From Chlamydiia bacterium (GTDB taxonomy: Bacteria > Chlamydiota > Chlamydiia > Chlamydiales > GCA-2402025), in the NCBI GenBank assembly GCA_022601395.1, contig JAJACS010000002.1:122945-186944 (forward strand): DNA of 64,000 nucleotides, in the 5' to 3' direction. Both the position numbers and the translations under genes were made by a program. Positions within the stretch are counted from its first letter, which is position 1, and every line of letters begins with the position of its first letter. The notes under the pieces were generated by a model. That model was not told the DNA's origin, ran no database searches, and saw only the letters and a list, made by a program, of their open reading frames with translations. This document shows, piece by piece, positions 50,527 through 60,917 of the stretch.

Positions 50527-53493
50527 CTAGCTTTGAAAACTATGCGTAACTGTATAGACAGGGAGCTTGTCAGGTAACGTAATATTCTCCTTTTCTATAA
50601 GCGCTTTTTCACAGAATGTAACCGTTGTTGCATTCTTTGAGAAATCAAGAAGATGTTTCTCAACGGCGTTTTGTATCTGTGTACTATCTGCAGAAAGAAG
50701 AGAGTCACGGTAGGCTTGACGGATTTCCTTCGTTCGATTCTCTCTTATTTGAGAGTAGGTGATCGTAGCGCGAGAACCAGGAGAAACAGGAGTGTCCATC
50801 CCTTGTATGATACTAAGCTTTGCCTCTTCTACATCCTGATCACTAAACTGTGATAATTTGATCTCATCGATAGCTTCATCAAAAGCTTTTAAAGAGGATG
50901 TAATGTGGGGATCTCTATAAGCATGCATATAGAAGCCACCAGAGATGCTGTTGTACTGCGCGCCAGATCCGTAAGCTCCACCAATTTCTCTAATCTTTTT
51001 ATGAAGTACTTTGTTCTCCATAATCGTACTTGCGATGCTGAGAAATGGCGCGTCTTTATCAGGCTGCGCCACTGTCTTAAAACCTTTTACAGTAAAGGCA
51101 ACCTGCGTTGCGATCACTCTTGCATGAGACGGGATCACAGCAAGTGAGAAATCAGACACCCAAGGCTCGTAGGTGTTTCTCTTCATGTCATCAAGACCAA
51201 AGAAATCATTCTTCTCAAGTGTTTGCAGATCTTCTTTGTCTCCAGAAAAGACAACATCAAATTGATTGCCATGGAAAAGCTTAGGGGCAAGTGCTTCTAA
51301 GTTCTTTTGGATCTCAGGGAGTTTTGCATCTATGTTCTCTGCAAGGTCTTTAATGAAGTTAAAGTAACTCAGTCCATACCAGATGTGATGTAGCTTTGTA
51401 GCGTTTGAGTTGTTACAAAGGGCAAGGTCTGTAGCGTACGACATAGCACTTGAGTTCAGCCTGTTTTGCATACGGGTTACAAGCTGAAGAAGAAGTTCTT
51501 TTACACGCTCTTTTTCATCAAATCGTGTTTCCTTAAGCATTTCCATGATAAGGGTAAAGAGCTCTTTAATATTTCTTGAGAGAGCTTTACCTCTTATGTG
51601 GATCGCAGGCCTGATCATATCAGGGTCTCTACACTGCACATGCGTGCCAAGTGATGCTCCGATGCCACCTGTATGAGCATGCATAAGCTCTAGATTTTCG
51701 CGGTAGGATTTCTTGCCGCAGCCAAGCTCACCAAATAGATAAATAAACAGCCTTGTATACTGAAGCTCTTGTAGGCTCAGCTTAGGTAGTGAGTAGATAC
51801 AATCTACATAAACAATATGGTTGGTGAAGCAGTCATGATAATAAAGAGAGAAGTTCTTCTTTTCGCTCTTCTCAAGCGAAAAGTAGACATTTTCTTTTGG
51901 CACATCACAAAGAGCAATTTTTGGAAGGCAATCTGCGCTGTCATGCTCATGCGCCTTTTGGAAGGCTTCCAAATCATGTGTATCTTTAATGATTTTTTCA
52001 GCCTCTTTATCATTGAGTGCTTTCTTAAGAGCTTTTAGCGTTTCTTTTTCTTGCTTATTGTCTTCTTCTGTTAAGTGAAGATCAGGTTTCATAACGCAGC
52101 GTACAAAATGCGAGTTGTCGATAAAGTACTTATGCAAAATGCCTGAGAGGTATTTTGGATCACTTGTAAGTTTTAGAAGCTTTTCAAATAGAGAGTGGAT
52201 CACAAGGGCGTTCTCAGCAGGGCATCCATGCATCCTTGGAAGCGCAGCTCTAAAGAAGAGACTCAGACCAAATGGTTGATAGTCTCCTGTGATTTCGGAT
52301 CTAGAAAACTCAAGTTGATGCAGAGCTGAGTCTATCAGCTTTTTATCAATCCCATCTTTGGCAAGTTTCTTGAGTGTGCCAAAGATTAGGTCTTCAATTT
52401 TATCTGCATTCTTTTCCTCAGAGCCTCTACACAAAATAAAATAAGGAGTCTCACTCATCTCAACATCGATAAACGCATCAGCGCCTCTTGTAAGACCTGA
52501 GGTTAGAAGAGCATGCTTGAGGGGAGATGCATCCGTGTCCATTAAAATAGAATCAAGGAGGCAAAGTGCCAAAATATCTTCCTGATCTTTTACAGGAGCT
52601 GTAAGCCAAGCAAATCCAACAAATGTTTTATTGGAAACATCTTCATCTTGCGTTGCATAACTCGTCACAACATGTTTTTTTTCACTAAATCTTTTCTGCA
52701 GCGGGATGCTTGGAAGCGGAGGAAGCTTTTCCGCGTCTTTTAAGACATGGTCTTCAATGTACTTTAAATGCTTTTCAAGAGGAAGGTTGCCATAGAAATA
52801 AAAAAGGCATCTGCTTGGATGGTAGTAAGTCTTGTGGAACTCTACGAACTCCTCGTAGGAGAGGTTCGGGATTTCCTTTGGGTCACCACCAGAGTTATGG
52901 CAGTAAGGAAGATCAGGCATGAGCTTTCTATTTGTCGCATGCCAGATTCTTGTATCAGGCGCGCTAAGCGAGCCTTTCATCTCATTATAGACAATACCTT
53001 TGTATTGAAGCTTTGATTTTGGGTCATCTTTCTTTTCGAACTCTAGCCTGTGTCCTTCTTGAAGGAAACTGAGTCTGTTCAATATGGGATTGAACACAGC
53101 ATCAAGGTAAACATCTAAAAGATTATAAAAATCACTCTCAACCTGTGATGCTGCAGGGTAGCATGTGAAGTCAGGCCCTGTCATTGCATTCATAAATGTG
53201 TTGAGTGACCTTCTTATCATTCCAAAAAAAGGATCTTTAATAGGATATTTTTTTGAGCCGCAGAGTACAGTATGCTCTAGGATGTGTGGTACACCATTGT
53301 CACTTGATGGCAGTGTCTGGAAGTTTAAGCTAAAAAGGTTCTCTTTGTCCTCATTCGCGATATGCATCACTTTAGCGCCGCAACGATGTTCAAGCTCATA
53401 GAGAATACTGCGTAGTTCTTTGATCTCGATTGCTTTAGTTACTGTAAATTGATCGATCGTATCGCCAACTTGATAAGAGAGAGTCTTTGTCAT
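50527..53493 (-). CDS. M16C metalloprotease (presequence protease / insulinase family)
   Basis: A 988-residue M16C protease. The inverted zinc motif HxxEH is at His70-Glu73-His74 (PHILEHTVLCGSKKYP), followed by SLNTFMNAMTGPDFTCYPAAS typical of PreP/Cym1-type enzymes. The C-terminal half is the inactive sister domain (IGGAYGSGAQYN). These proteases swallow and cut short peptides in a closed chamber. No signal peptide is seen, so it is probably cytoplasmic. ATG 53493 is preferred; the frame opens at 53532. In C. trachomatis the same gene follows htrA (CT823-CT824, from memory). Confidence 0.93.
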   Translation of the reverse strand: MTKTLSYQVGDTIDQFTVTKAIEIKELRSILYELEHRCGAKVMHIANEDKENLFSLNFQTLPSSDNGVPHILEHTVLCGSKKYPIKDPFFGMIRRSLNTFMNAMTGPDFTCYPAASQVESDFYNLLDVYLDAVFNPILNRLSFLQEGHRLEFEKKDDPKSKLQYKGIVYNEMKGSLSAPDTRIWHATNRKLMPDLPYCHNSGGDPKEIPNLSYEEFVEFHKTYYHPSRCLFYFYGNLPLEKHLKYIEDHVLKDAEKLPPLPSIPLQKRFSEKKHVVTSYATQDEDVSNKTFVGFAWLTAPVKDQEDILALCLLDSILMDTDASPLKHALLTSGLTRGADAFIDVEMSETPYFILCRGSEEKNADKIEDLIFGTLKKLAKDGIDKKLIDSALHQLEFSRSEITGDYQPFGLSLFFRAALPRMHGCPAENALVIHSLFEKLLKLTSDPKYLSGILHKYFIDNSHFVRCVMKPDLHLTEEDNKQEKETLKALKKALNDKEAEKIIKDTHDLEAFQKAHEHDSADCLPKIALCDVPKENVYFSLEKSEKKNFSLYYHDCFTNHIVYVDCIYSLPKLSLQELQYTRLFIYLFGELGCGKKSYRENLELMHAHTGGIGASLGTHVQCRDPDMIRPAIHIRGKALSRNIKELFTLIMEMLKETRFDEKERVKELLLQLVTRMQNRLNSSAMSYATDLALCNNSNATKLHHIWYGLSYFNFIKDLAENIDAKLPEIQKNLEALAPKLFHGNQFDVVFSGDKEDLQTLEKNDFFGLDDMKRNTYEPWVSDFSLAVIPSHARVIATQVAFTVKGFKTVAQPDKDAPFLSIASTIMENKVLHKKIREIGGAYGSGAQYNSISGGFYMHAYRDPHITSSLKAFDEAIDEIKLSQFSDQDVEEAKLSIIQGMDTPVSPGSRATITYSQIRENRTKEIRQAYRDSLLSADSTQIQNAVEKHLLDFSKNATTVTFCEKALIEKENITLPDKLPVYTVTHSFQS

Positions 53494-53826
53494 GGTGCTT
53501 ACTGCCTTTTGATTTTCCTCATGACGATACAAAAATCAATTTGATCTTGCAAGAGAAAGCATCCTAAGTACAGATCTTACTATCGAAAAGCGACTAAATA
53601 TCTTTAGGAGTAAGTATATATTCAATTATTTTAATATAGGTATAATTATAATTTTATTTTCTGCTTCCGAAATCACGCAAAAATAGCGACTACTATATTG
53701 ATAGTAAGAGGTTTGTGCTAAATGTTGAATTTCTTCCTATATGTTTTCTAATTAAAATAATAGATCTATTTAATCAAACTAAAGGCTAAGTTATAATACC
53801 TTCTTAAAATTAGTTTTGGAGATGTA
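53494..53826. other. AT-rich intergenic region with promoter for the 864-residue gene
   Basis: About 330 bases between divergent genes. TATAAT at 53792-53797 (TTATAATACC) lies about 30 bases before ATG 53827 with a weak TTTAAT 17 bases upstream. Another TATAATTATA occurs at 53641-53650. I see no hairpin, RNA gene or short ORF with a ribosome site. Confidence 0.45.
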
Positions 53827-56421
53827 ATGAATATTAATTATGCTGCAGTTGCGAACTCGAGCAACCCTTTTATAAGACAGCTGGATTCTAGTTTTGCAAA
53901 GGGAGGTAGGCACCCTTCAGTTTCTAGAGCGAAACTTGTATACAGTGTTGCTTATAACTTTTTTAGCTCTCTTACAAGCGTGACAAAATCAGTATTTACG
54001 AACCACTCTCGTAATTTCAGCTATGCAAAAACATACATGCACCTCTCTTACCTTTCTTTAAGAGCGTCTATTTTGCCCTCTTCAACGATGTACAGAACAA
54101 AGCATAAGATCTTTGAGCGCTACTTAAACAGTATAACAAATGGTACCAACGACAGCACCTACGATACAGCCTGCTATGGTAGTAGACCTATTATAGCTAA
54201 TCCAAATGAGCACTACATGTATGCTGTAGCTCATTTTATTGAGTATGCTTCTGCTGAAATAGGTAATCCTACATGCGATCTACTAGAGAATCATTGCTTG
54301 CAGAATACGTCGCGAGAAGCAGCGCAGCAGCATGCTGCAGATGTAGGGAATATACCTTGTTTACGGTTTATTTCAAGAATTAGAGATGATGTACGCCTCC
54401 CAAATTTACTGCGTATAAAGCTTGGAGAGATGCACACAAGATATGTAAATAAAGCAGAGTCTTACCTTCCGAAAGAGGTAAAAGAATATGATATGGCTGG
54501 TGTAAAGAAGAGGGTTATCCCAGAGTTAGTGTCACTTTTACAGAAACTTGGAGATTCAGCAGATATTCGTCTAGACAGAGCGAATAATACAATTACAGTA
54601 CTTCCTGGGAAAACTTCTGAGATATTCGATGTTTTACACTGGCTTGTACATAGTTTTAACGAAGCAGAGCTTACCGATGAAAAGGCGGAAACCCTTTTGA
54701 AAATAGCTCCTAAAATCTATGAAGTCGATTTAGCTTACGGAAATATTCTATTTTCTAAACTTCAAAAATGGTACAACAAGACCTATTCTGAAAAGTTTTT
54801 AGAGCTATATATAACAACCAAAATAAGAAATGACAATGCACAGTTGAGGTTAATTGTAGTATATTCAATTGAGAAACATGCAAGAGGTCAAGGTTCTATT
54901 TCTTCTAATTTGGTTAGGCTTGCTTTTGATAGATTAACAGAAACTTCCAGGTCTCAAGTAATCTCTCAGTTTATATCGAGAGAGATAGCAAAGCCTCTAG
55001 CTTCTCCTTCGCTATTTGAATCGTTTGCGCAGAACCTTACAGTTGATGAGGAAGGTAGAGAGTTACTGACTCGTTTTCTTCCCTATTTCGATCAATGTTT
55101 CAAAGATAGAAGAACTCCATGGGTAAGAGCCAACTTGCAAGGTGTTAGTCTCTTTCAGGGGGTTTCAACTGCGATTTCCCACATCTCAAACGGAGTTAAG
55201 AAACATCTACACCTCTACTCACCTCAGGAAAAGTTTTCTTTGCTTAAAGCTTTACCAAAGACACTCATATCAGAACTTACCCCACCATATACGCATGCGG
55301 TAACGTTTTTGGAAGATAAAGACGAATGTTTCCAAGCTTTAACAAAGCCTTTTTTGAAATCTCTTGTAGAGGACAATCCAGGCTTTTTAGCTGCCCGCCC
55401 TGAAGAAACCAAAGAGCTCTTTATTCAAGGTGACAGATTAAGACAAGATTACCAAGAGGAGCTTTTTAAACTGCTTAAAAGTCTTCTTGATACAAACAAT
55501 ATAGCAGGCTTTAAAGAAGTCTTGCTTGAATGCTCTGGAAATAAATTTGTAGTGTCTGATCTAAAAGCGTCATTTCAGCCAGCCGTAAATGCATTTGCTA
55601 CTCTTGTTGAGGAGTGGGAAGGAAAAGATCAAGAGGTGAGAGAGGAAACAGTGTTTGGCCTTCTCGATCTCTGTCCAATTGATAAAACTATGCAAGAAGC
55701 GAGTTACTTAAATCTTCCTAAAGCAAGAATTGCACAGGATACTCTTATTTCACTTATCGAAGAGACAATCGAGAATGAAGAATTTCTTAAGACAAATAGG
55801 CAGAGAATAGAAAGAAATCTTTGTGATTTTATCGAAAGTCTTCCTATGCACGAAGTAGACGAACAGGATACAACTTGCACAAAAATCATGGAATATCTTG
55901 ATTACAGCAGGAAGTATAACTTCCCAACCCTTTTTGAAACATGCATGACTAAGGCTTCTTCAGAAGAAGGCATGGTACTTTTTTTAGATAGGCTTAAAAG
56001 AAACAGTACCCCTCAAATGTTTGAAGAAACAGTTCGTCAATTAACAGAAACAATAGAGGTGAATGACTTTGAAGGTAAAGTTTTCAAAGTTCATGAGAAA
56101 GCAGATGATCCTGCTTTTGCGCCAGGTTATATATATGGAGATCAACTACGACAAAATCGTAACAAAAGAAGGGAGTTACGGCACGAGATAACAGCAGGAG
56201 TAGGACAGCTACTGCTTCTTGTTATTTTACGTGGAAGAGTAGAAGGAACTAAGCTTGGAGAAGCTATCGAAAAGGTTTTAGAGAATAATAAGGTAAATAT
56301 CAGAAAATGCCTTACTCAGACAGTTTTTAGTAGGCTTAGTGATAACAATAAAGAACAATTTAAAACTCTTATGAGAAATGAACAAGCATACCTTACAACA
56401 CTTGGTGTCCCAGCGTTATAG
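53827..56421 (+). CDS. Large helical protein, unknown; possible BTB/BACK-like segment
   Basis: An 864-residue protein with GGAGA ahead of ATG 53827. It is almost entirely alpha-helical and has no signal peptide or catalytic motif. Residues about 265-350 (FDVLHWLVHSF, ELTDEKAETLLKIAPKIYEV, then FLELYITTKIRNDNAQLR) resemble the last helices of a BTB domain followed by a BACK-type helical repeat. That combination appears in host-mimicking proteins of environmental chlamydiae. The BTB core itself is not obvious, so this is tentative. The gene interrupts the conserved M16 protease-nrdAB neighbourhood and has its own terminator, which fits an inserted lineage-specific gene. Confidence 0.7.
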   Translation: MNINYAAVANSSNPFIRQLDSSFAKGGRHPSVSRAKLVYSVAYNFFSSLTSVTKSVFTNHSRNFSYAKTYMHLSYLSLRASILPSSTMYRTKHKIFERYLNSITNGTNDSTYDTACYGSRPIIANPNEHYMYAVAHFIEYASAEIGNPTCDLLENHCLQNTSREAAQQHAADVGNIPCLRFISRIRDDVRLPNLLRIKLGEMHTRYVNKAESYLPKEVKEYDMAGVKKRVIPELVSLLQKLGDSADIRLDRANNTITVLPGKTSEIFDVLHWLVHSFNEAELTDEKAETLLKIAPKIYEVDLAYGNILFSKLQKWYNKTYSEKFLELYITTKIRNDNAQLRLIVVYSIEKHARGQGSISSNLVRLAFDRLTETSRSQVISQFISREIAKPLASPSLFESFAQNLTVDEEGRELLTRFLPYFDQCFKDRRTPWVRANLQGVSLFQGVSTAISHISNGVKKHLHLYSPQEKFSLLKALPKTLISELTPPYTHAVTFLEDKDECFQALTKPFLKSLVEDNPGFLAARPEETKELFIQGDRLRQDYQEELFKLLKSLLDTNNIAGFKEVLLECSGNKFVVSDLKASFQPAVNAFATLVEEWEGKDQEVREETVFGLLDLCPIDKTMQEASYLNLPKARIAQDTLISLIEETIENEEFLKTNRQRIERNLCDFIESLPMHEVDEQDTTCTKIMEYLDYSRKYNFPTLFETCMTKASSEEGMVLFLDRLKRNSTPQMFEETVRQLTETIEVNDFEGKVFKVHEKADDPAFAPGYIYGDQLRQNRNKRRELRHEITAGVGQLLLLVILRGRVEGTKLGEAIEKVLENNKVNIRKCLTQTVFSRLSDNNKEQFKTLMRNEQAYLTTLGVPAL

Positions 56422-56452
56422 AGGTTCTTAAAATAATAAAGAGTTGGTTAGT

Positions 56453-56486
56453 AAAAAAAAGGCAGGTTAAAAAACCTGCCTTTTTT
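56453..56486. terminator. Bidirectional terminator
   Basis: GGCAGGTT / AACCTGCC perfect eight-base-pair stem (56461-56468 with 56473-56480), loop AAAA, flanked by eight A and six T. It serves the 864-residue gene on the plus strand and nrdB on the minus strand. Confidence 0.93.
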
Positions 56487-56487
56487 A

Positions 56488-57561
56488 TTAGCTCCAAGTG
56501 AGCGTTGAAGAGGACTGGTACTCTGTCACTCTTGTCTCAAAGAAGTTCTTCTCCTTTCCAAGATCGATGGTTTCACTCATCCATGGGAACGGGTTCTTTG
56601 CGCCGTACTGCGCTTTAAGACCGATACGCTCGAGTCTGCGGTCTCCAATATGCCTTGCATATTCTTTGAACATAGGTCCGTTAAGTCCTAAGATACCAAC
56701 AGGCAAGCAATCAGATGCATAGTTAGCTTCAAGCTCCACAGCTTCCATGATAAGGCCTGTGATGTATTTCTGGAATTCAGGTGTCCAGATCTCAGGGTTT
56801 TCTTCTTTGATCCCATTGATCAGATCGATACCGAAGTTTAAGTGGATCGTCTCATCGCGAAGGATGTACTGGAACTGCTCTCCAATCCCTGTCATCTTGT
56901 TTTGTCTGTTGAAAGACAGGATCATCGCAAAGCCGCTATAGAAGAAAATTCCTTCCATAATGATATAGAAACCAATCATGTTTTCTAAAAACTTCTGTTT
57001 TCCTTCAAAAGTTTCTGTTGTGAAGTTTGGATCTAAGATTTGCTCTGTAAGCTTCATCTCAAACTCATCTTTTGCATTGATTGAGTTCACCTCGTTGTAC
57101 ATGTTAAAGATCTCACCTTCATCAAGGTTTAGAGACTCTACGATGTAGTGGAAGGTATGCGTATGGATCGCTTCTTCAAACGCTTGGCGAAGAAGATACT
57201 GACGCGCTTCCGGGTTTGTCACATGCTTGTAGATTGCAAGCGTAATGTTGTTTGCAACAAGGCTTTCTGCTGTGCTGAAGAAACCAAGGTTTCTCATAAT
57301 TACTTGCCTTTCTGCATCAGAAAGATCATTCGATTTCCAAAGCTCGATGTCCTTTGCCATCGGAACTTCTGTTGGCATCCAGTGGTTCGCGCAACCATTT
57401 AGGTAGTGCTCCCATGCCCACTTATACTTAAGAGGCATTAGCTGGTTTACATCAACTGTTGTACAGTTGATGAGCCTTTTCTCTTTGGCTTGTACTCTTT
57501 TATTCTCGCCAGCTTCTATTTCAGAAGCCTTGGCAAGATCTTCTTTACTTGACTTTGACAT
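56488..57561 (-). CDS. nrdB: Class Ic ribonucleotide reductase beta subunit NrdB
   Basis: A 357-residue R2 subunit. Metal ligands can be read as Glu99 (STAESL), Glu130 and His133 (EEAIHTHT), Glu203 (IIMEGIFF), Glu237 and His240 (RDETIH). The radical position is Phe137 in HTHTFHYIV, where class Ia enzymes have Tyr. Glu at the first ligand and Phe at the radical site define class Ic, known from C. trachomatis, which uses a Mn(IV)/Fe(III) cofactor. Each position is offset by exactly ten from the C. trachomatis numbering I remember. AGAGG precedes the ATG; nrdB follows nrdA by 22 bases. Confidence 0.97.
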   Translation of the reverse strand: MSKSSKEDLAKASEIEAGENKRVQAKEKRLINCTTVDVNQLMPLKYKWAWEHYLNGCANHWMPTEVPMAKDIELWKSNDLSDAERQVIMRNLGFFSTAESLVANNITLAIYKHVTNPEARQYLLRQAFEEAIHTHTFHYIVESLNLDEGEIFNMYNEVNSINAKDEFEMKLTEQILDPNFTTETFEGKQKFLENMIGFYIIMEGIFFYSGFAMILSFNRQNKMTGIGEQFQYILRDETIHLNFGIDLINGIKEENPEIWTPEFQKYITGLIMEAVELEANYASDCLPVGILGLNGPMFKEYARHIGDRRLERIGLKAQYGAKNPFPWMSETIDLGKEKNFFETRVTEYQSSSTLTWS

Positions 57562-57583
57562 GATTATTTCCTCTATTAACTAT

Positions 57584-60500
57584 TTATTGGCAGCTCTCGC
57601 AACCTTCTTCTAAGTTACATACAATAGGCTTTGATGGTTCCCTTTGTACTTGCACTCTACTTGAAGGAGATGCGTTCTTCATCCAGCGAGGCTGCAGACT
57701 TCTTTTATTAATGTCTGTTGTAGATTTTTCAACCTGTGTGGCACCAAGGCTGCGCAGGTAGTACGTTGTCTTGACACCTTTTTTCCAAGCAGTTTTGTAC
57801 ATGGAATCAAGCTTTTTACCGCTTGCTTCTGCGAGGTAAAGGTTCAGTGATTGACCCATGTCAATCCACTTCTGACGTCTTGCTCCGCACTCAATCAGCC
57901 AGTCAGGATCAATGTCAAATGCGGTTAGATAAACTCTTTTTACTTCATCTGGGATCCTTTCGATCTCACTTAAGCACCCATCGAAATATTTAAGATCATC
58001 AATCATCTGTGCATCCCAAATGTTGAGCTCTTTAAGCTTATCAACAAGGTAAGTATTCACAACAGTGAACTCACCAGATAGGTTAGACTTCACGAAGAGA
58101 TGTTTGTAAGCAGGCTCTATCGATGCTGAAACTCCAAGGATGTTTGCAATCGTTGCTGTTGGTGCAATCGCCATAGTATTAGAGTTGCGCATGCCATGTT
58201 CTTTAATAGATGCTCTTACTTTATCCCATTCAAGAGTGGAAGACTTGTCAAGATCAAGCTCTTCTCCTCTTTCTTCTTCAAGAAGTTTTAAAGTATCGAT
58301 AGGAAGAAGGCCTCTATCCCACTTCGATCCTTTATATGTAGAATAAGAGCCACGCTCTTTTGCAAGTTTTGAAGATGCCATAATAGCGTAATAAGAAATA
58401 AGCTCATGGCACTTGTCCGCAAATTTTACAGCTTCATGTGATGCATAGCTGATGTCTTGTATATAAAGAGCATCTTGGAAGCCCATAATCCCAAGACCAA
58501 TAGGTCTATGCTTTAGGTTGGAGTTCTCCGCCTCTTTAATAGGGTAGAAGTTTGTATCGATAACGTTATCAAGCATACGGATTGCTGTTGTTACAGTTTT
58601 TTCAAGCTTTTTCTCATCGATACCATCTTTTGTTACGTGTTGCACAAGGTTGATGGAACCAAGGTTACAAACAGCTGTCTCGCTCTCCGATGAGTTAAGA
58701 AGAATCTCAACACATAGATTAGAGCTATGTACAACACCCACGTGATCTTGTGGAGATCTGATGTTTGATGGGTCTTTAAAGGTGATCCAAGGATGCCCTG
58801 TTTCAAAGAGCATACTTAACATCTTGCGCCAAAGGTCTACAGACTGCACTTCTTTATGAAGTTTGATCTTTCCACTTTTTGCCATTGCTTCGTACTCTTC
58901 GTAACGCTTTTTAAACGCAGCCCCGTAAAGATCATGCAGGTCTGGCACATCGTTTGGACTAAAGAGCGTCCACTTCTCGTTTGCCATTACACGCTTCATA
59001 AAGAGATCTGGGATCCAGTTTGCTGTGTTCATATCGTGCGTTCTTCTTCGCTCATCACCAGTGTTCTTACGAAGCTCTAAGAAGTCTTCGATATCTAGGT
59101 GCCAAGTTTCAAGGTAGGCGCACATCGCTCCTTTTCTTTTTCCGCCTTGGTTCACGGCAACAGCTGTGTCGTTTGCAACTTTTAAGAATGGGATCACACC
59201 TTGGCTTTTACCATTCGTGCCTTTAATGACAGAACCTGTAGCTCTAACATTTGTCCAATCATTACCGATGCCCCCAGCCCATTTAGAAAGCTGTGCATCA
59301 TCAGAGATTGTTTTAAAGATATGGTGCAGATCATCCATTACCGTTGCAAGGTAACAAGAGCTCAGCTGTGAATGCGTTGTTCCTGCATTAAAGAGTGTAG
59401 GCGTTGCAGAGGAGTAGTGGAACTGAGAGAGCAGATTATAAAACTCGATCGCTTTTTCTGTTTTGTTTTCTTCATTGAAGCAAAGACCCATTGAAACACG
59501 CATCCAGAAGATTTGCGGCGTTTCAAGTCTTCTTTGATCTTCATGAATAAAGTAACGATCATAAAGTGTTTGGAGGCCAAGGTACTGGAAGTTGTCATCG
59601 CGTGGAAGTACCATAGCGTCTGCTAAGGCGTCAAGGTCGAACTCAAGAAGCTCTTTTGCAAGGCGGTCTAAGTTGATGCCATGCTTGATGTACCACTTGA
59701 AGTATTGCTTATGTTTACTCTCAAGTTTTGGATGTGATGTTTTAATGCCAACTGTTTCTCTATAAACCATATCAAGAAGAAGTCTTGCTGCAACTTTTGA
59801 ATAAGCAGGCTCCTCTTCGATCTTCACTTTTGCGGCCATGACATGAGAGGTATCCATTTCCTCTTCTTTAATGCCATCATAGAAGTTAAGAATGGTGGAT
59901 TCGACAAGCTCATCACTTGAAACAAGGTTCTCTAAGTTAAGGCAAGCATGCTTCATATGCTTCTTTATTTCAGACTCTGTGATGGACTTTTCAGAACCAT
60001 CTTTCATCTGCATCTTGAACTTTCTTTGCTTCTCATGATGCGCAGCTTTTTCTTTTGTAGCTTTTATTGTCTGCTGGCCAAGAGATGCTCTTGTGAGGAT
60101 ATACTCTTTAGCGATCTCAAAGTAACCATCATTCATAAGATGGTTTTCTATTAAGTCTTGGATCTCATGAACGTGAAGGGCTTTGTCTTGGAAGCTAGCT
60201 AACGCGTCAATCACAACTTTTTCAGTTACAACGTTTACAGCTTCAACAATTTCATGAGGGGTAGCTCCTTCACATTCATGAAAAGATCTGAAAGCCTTTT
60301 CTATAGTAGAAGCTACTTTTATCGGGTTAAAACGAACAGGGGATTCATCTTCACGTCTTAGTACTTTTAAATTTTCAGGAGAATCTTTTCGTAGAGCTTT
60401 GTGGTGATCACGGTAGATAATATAGAGCCTTGCTACATCGTGGAATCCACTTTTCATAAGTGTGATTTCTACGATGTCTTGGATGCCTTCAACGGTAAGG

Positions 60501-60817
60501 CAAACACCTTTTGTACCAAGAGCTTTGATCTTTTTAAGAACGAGAGAAGTGACATGTTCGATGGTGTTGTGTAGCTCGCTTACTAGAGTTTCTTCTTTAC
60601 TTACATTTTTTGCTTCTCGAAAAGCAGCTTCGATAGCATCAAAGATCCGCTCCTTTTTAAAGGGAACAATTGTTCCATTTCTTTTTACAACAGTAAATGT
60701 TGTTTCAGAACTTGGCGGCGCTTTTGCAATATGATCTTTTACCCCTGCAAGTAAGTCCGTCTGTTTGAGACTATCTAATTGTGTCTCACTTTTTGTGGCA
60801 TCTTTTGATTTTGACAT
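57584..60817 (-). CDS. nrdA: Ribonucleotide reductase alpha subunit NrdA with repeated ATP-cones
   Basis: A 1077-residue large subunit. N-terminal ATP-cones occupy about 41-142 (VKRNGTIVPFKKERIFDAIE) and 149-245 (VLRREDESPVRFNPIKVAST), with a more degenerate third at about 266-350. The catalytic barrel has SSCYLATVMDD, NLCVEILLNSSESETAVCNL and the C-terminal redox tail CNLEEGCESC. It reduces ribonucleoside diphosphates to dNDPs, with the radical delivered by NrdB, and the cones sense ATP/dATP. Multiple cones are also known for the Chlamydia enzyme. Two NrdR boxes and a promoter lie 100-150 bases upstream, and nrdA and nrdB form one operon. Confidence 0.97.
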   Translation of the reverse strand: MSKSKDATKSETQLDSLKQTDLLAGVKDHIAKAPPSSETTFTVVKRNGTIVPFKKERIFDAIEAAFREAKNVSKEETLVSELHNTIEHVTSLVLKKIKALGTKGVCLTVEGIQDIVEITLMKSGFHDVARLYIIYRDHHKALRKDSPENLKVLRREDESPVRFNPIKVASTIEKAFRSFHECEGATPHEIVEAVNVVTEKVVIDALASFQDKALHVHEIQDLIENHLMNDGYFEIAKEYILTRASLGQQTIKATKEKAAHHEKQRKFKMQMKDGSEKSITESEIKKHMKHACLNLENLVSSDELVESTILNFYDGIKEEEMDTSHVMAAKVKIEEEPAYSKVAARLLLDMVYRETVGIKTSHPKLESKHKQYFKWYIKHGINLDRLAKELLEFDLDALADAMVLPRDDNFQYLGLQTLYDRYFIHEDQRRLETPQIFWMRVSMGLCFNEENKTEKAIEFYNLLSQFHYSSATPTLFNAGTTHSQLSSCYLATVMDDLHHIFKTISDDAQLSKWAGGIGNDWTNVRATGSVIKGTNGKSQGVIPFLKVANDTAVAVNQGGKRKGAMCAYLETWHLDIEDFLELRKNTGDERRRTHDMNTANWIPDLFMKRVMANEKWTLFSPNDVPDLHDLYGAAFKKRYEEYEAMAKSGKIKLHKEVQSVDLWRKMLSMLFETGHPWITFKDPSNIRSPQDHVGVVHSSNLCVEILLNSSESETAVCNLGSINLVQHVTKDGIDEKKLEKTVTTAIRMLDNVIDTNFYPIKEAENSNLKHRPIGLGIMGFQDALYIQDISYASHEAVKFADKCHELISYYAIMASSKLAKERGSYSTYKGSKWDRGLLPIDTLKLLEEERGEELDLDKSSTLEWDKVRASIKEHGMRNSNTMAIAPTATIANILGVSASIEPAYKHLFVKSNLSGEFTVVNTYLVDKLKELNIWDAQMIDDLKYFDGCLSEIERIPDEVKRVYLTAFDIDPDWLIECGARRQKWIDMGQSLNLYLAEASGKKLDSMYKTAWKKGVKTTYYLRSLGATQVEKSTTDINKRSLQPRWMKNASPSSRVQVQREPSKPIVCNLEEGCESCQ

Positions 60818-60917
60818 AAAGCTTCTCTCTTAAATTATATGATCTATTTTATTTGTAACTTAAACAAAATGGTTTGAAAAAATTACGTTTATTTTAGTAA
60901 GGCTGATTTTTCTTAAA

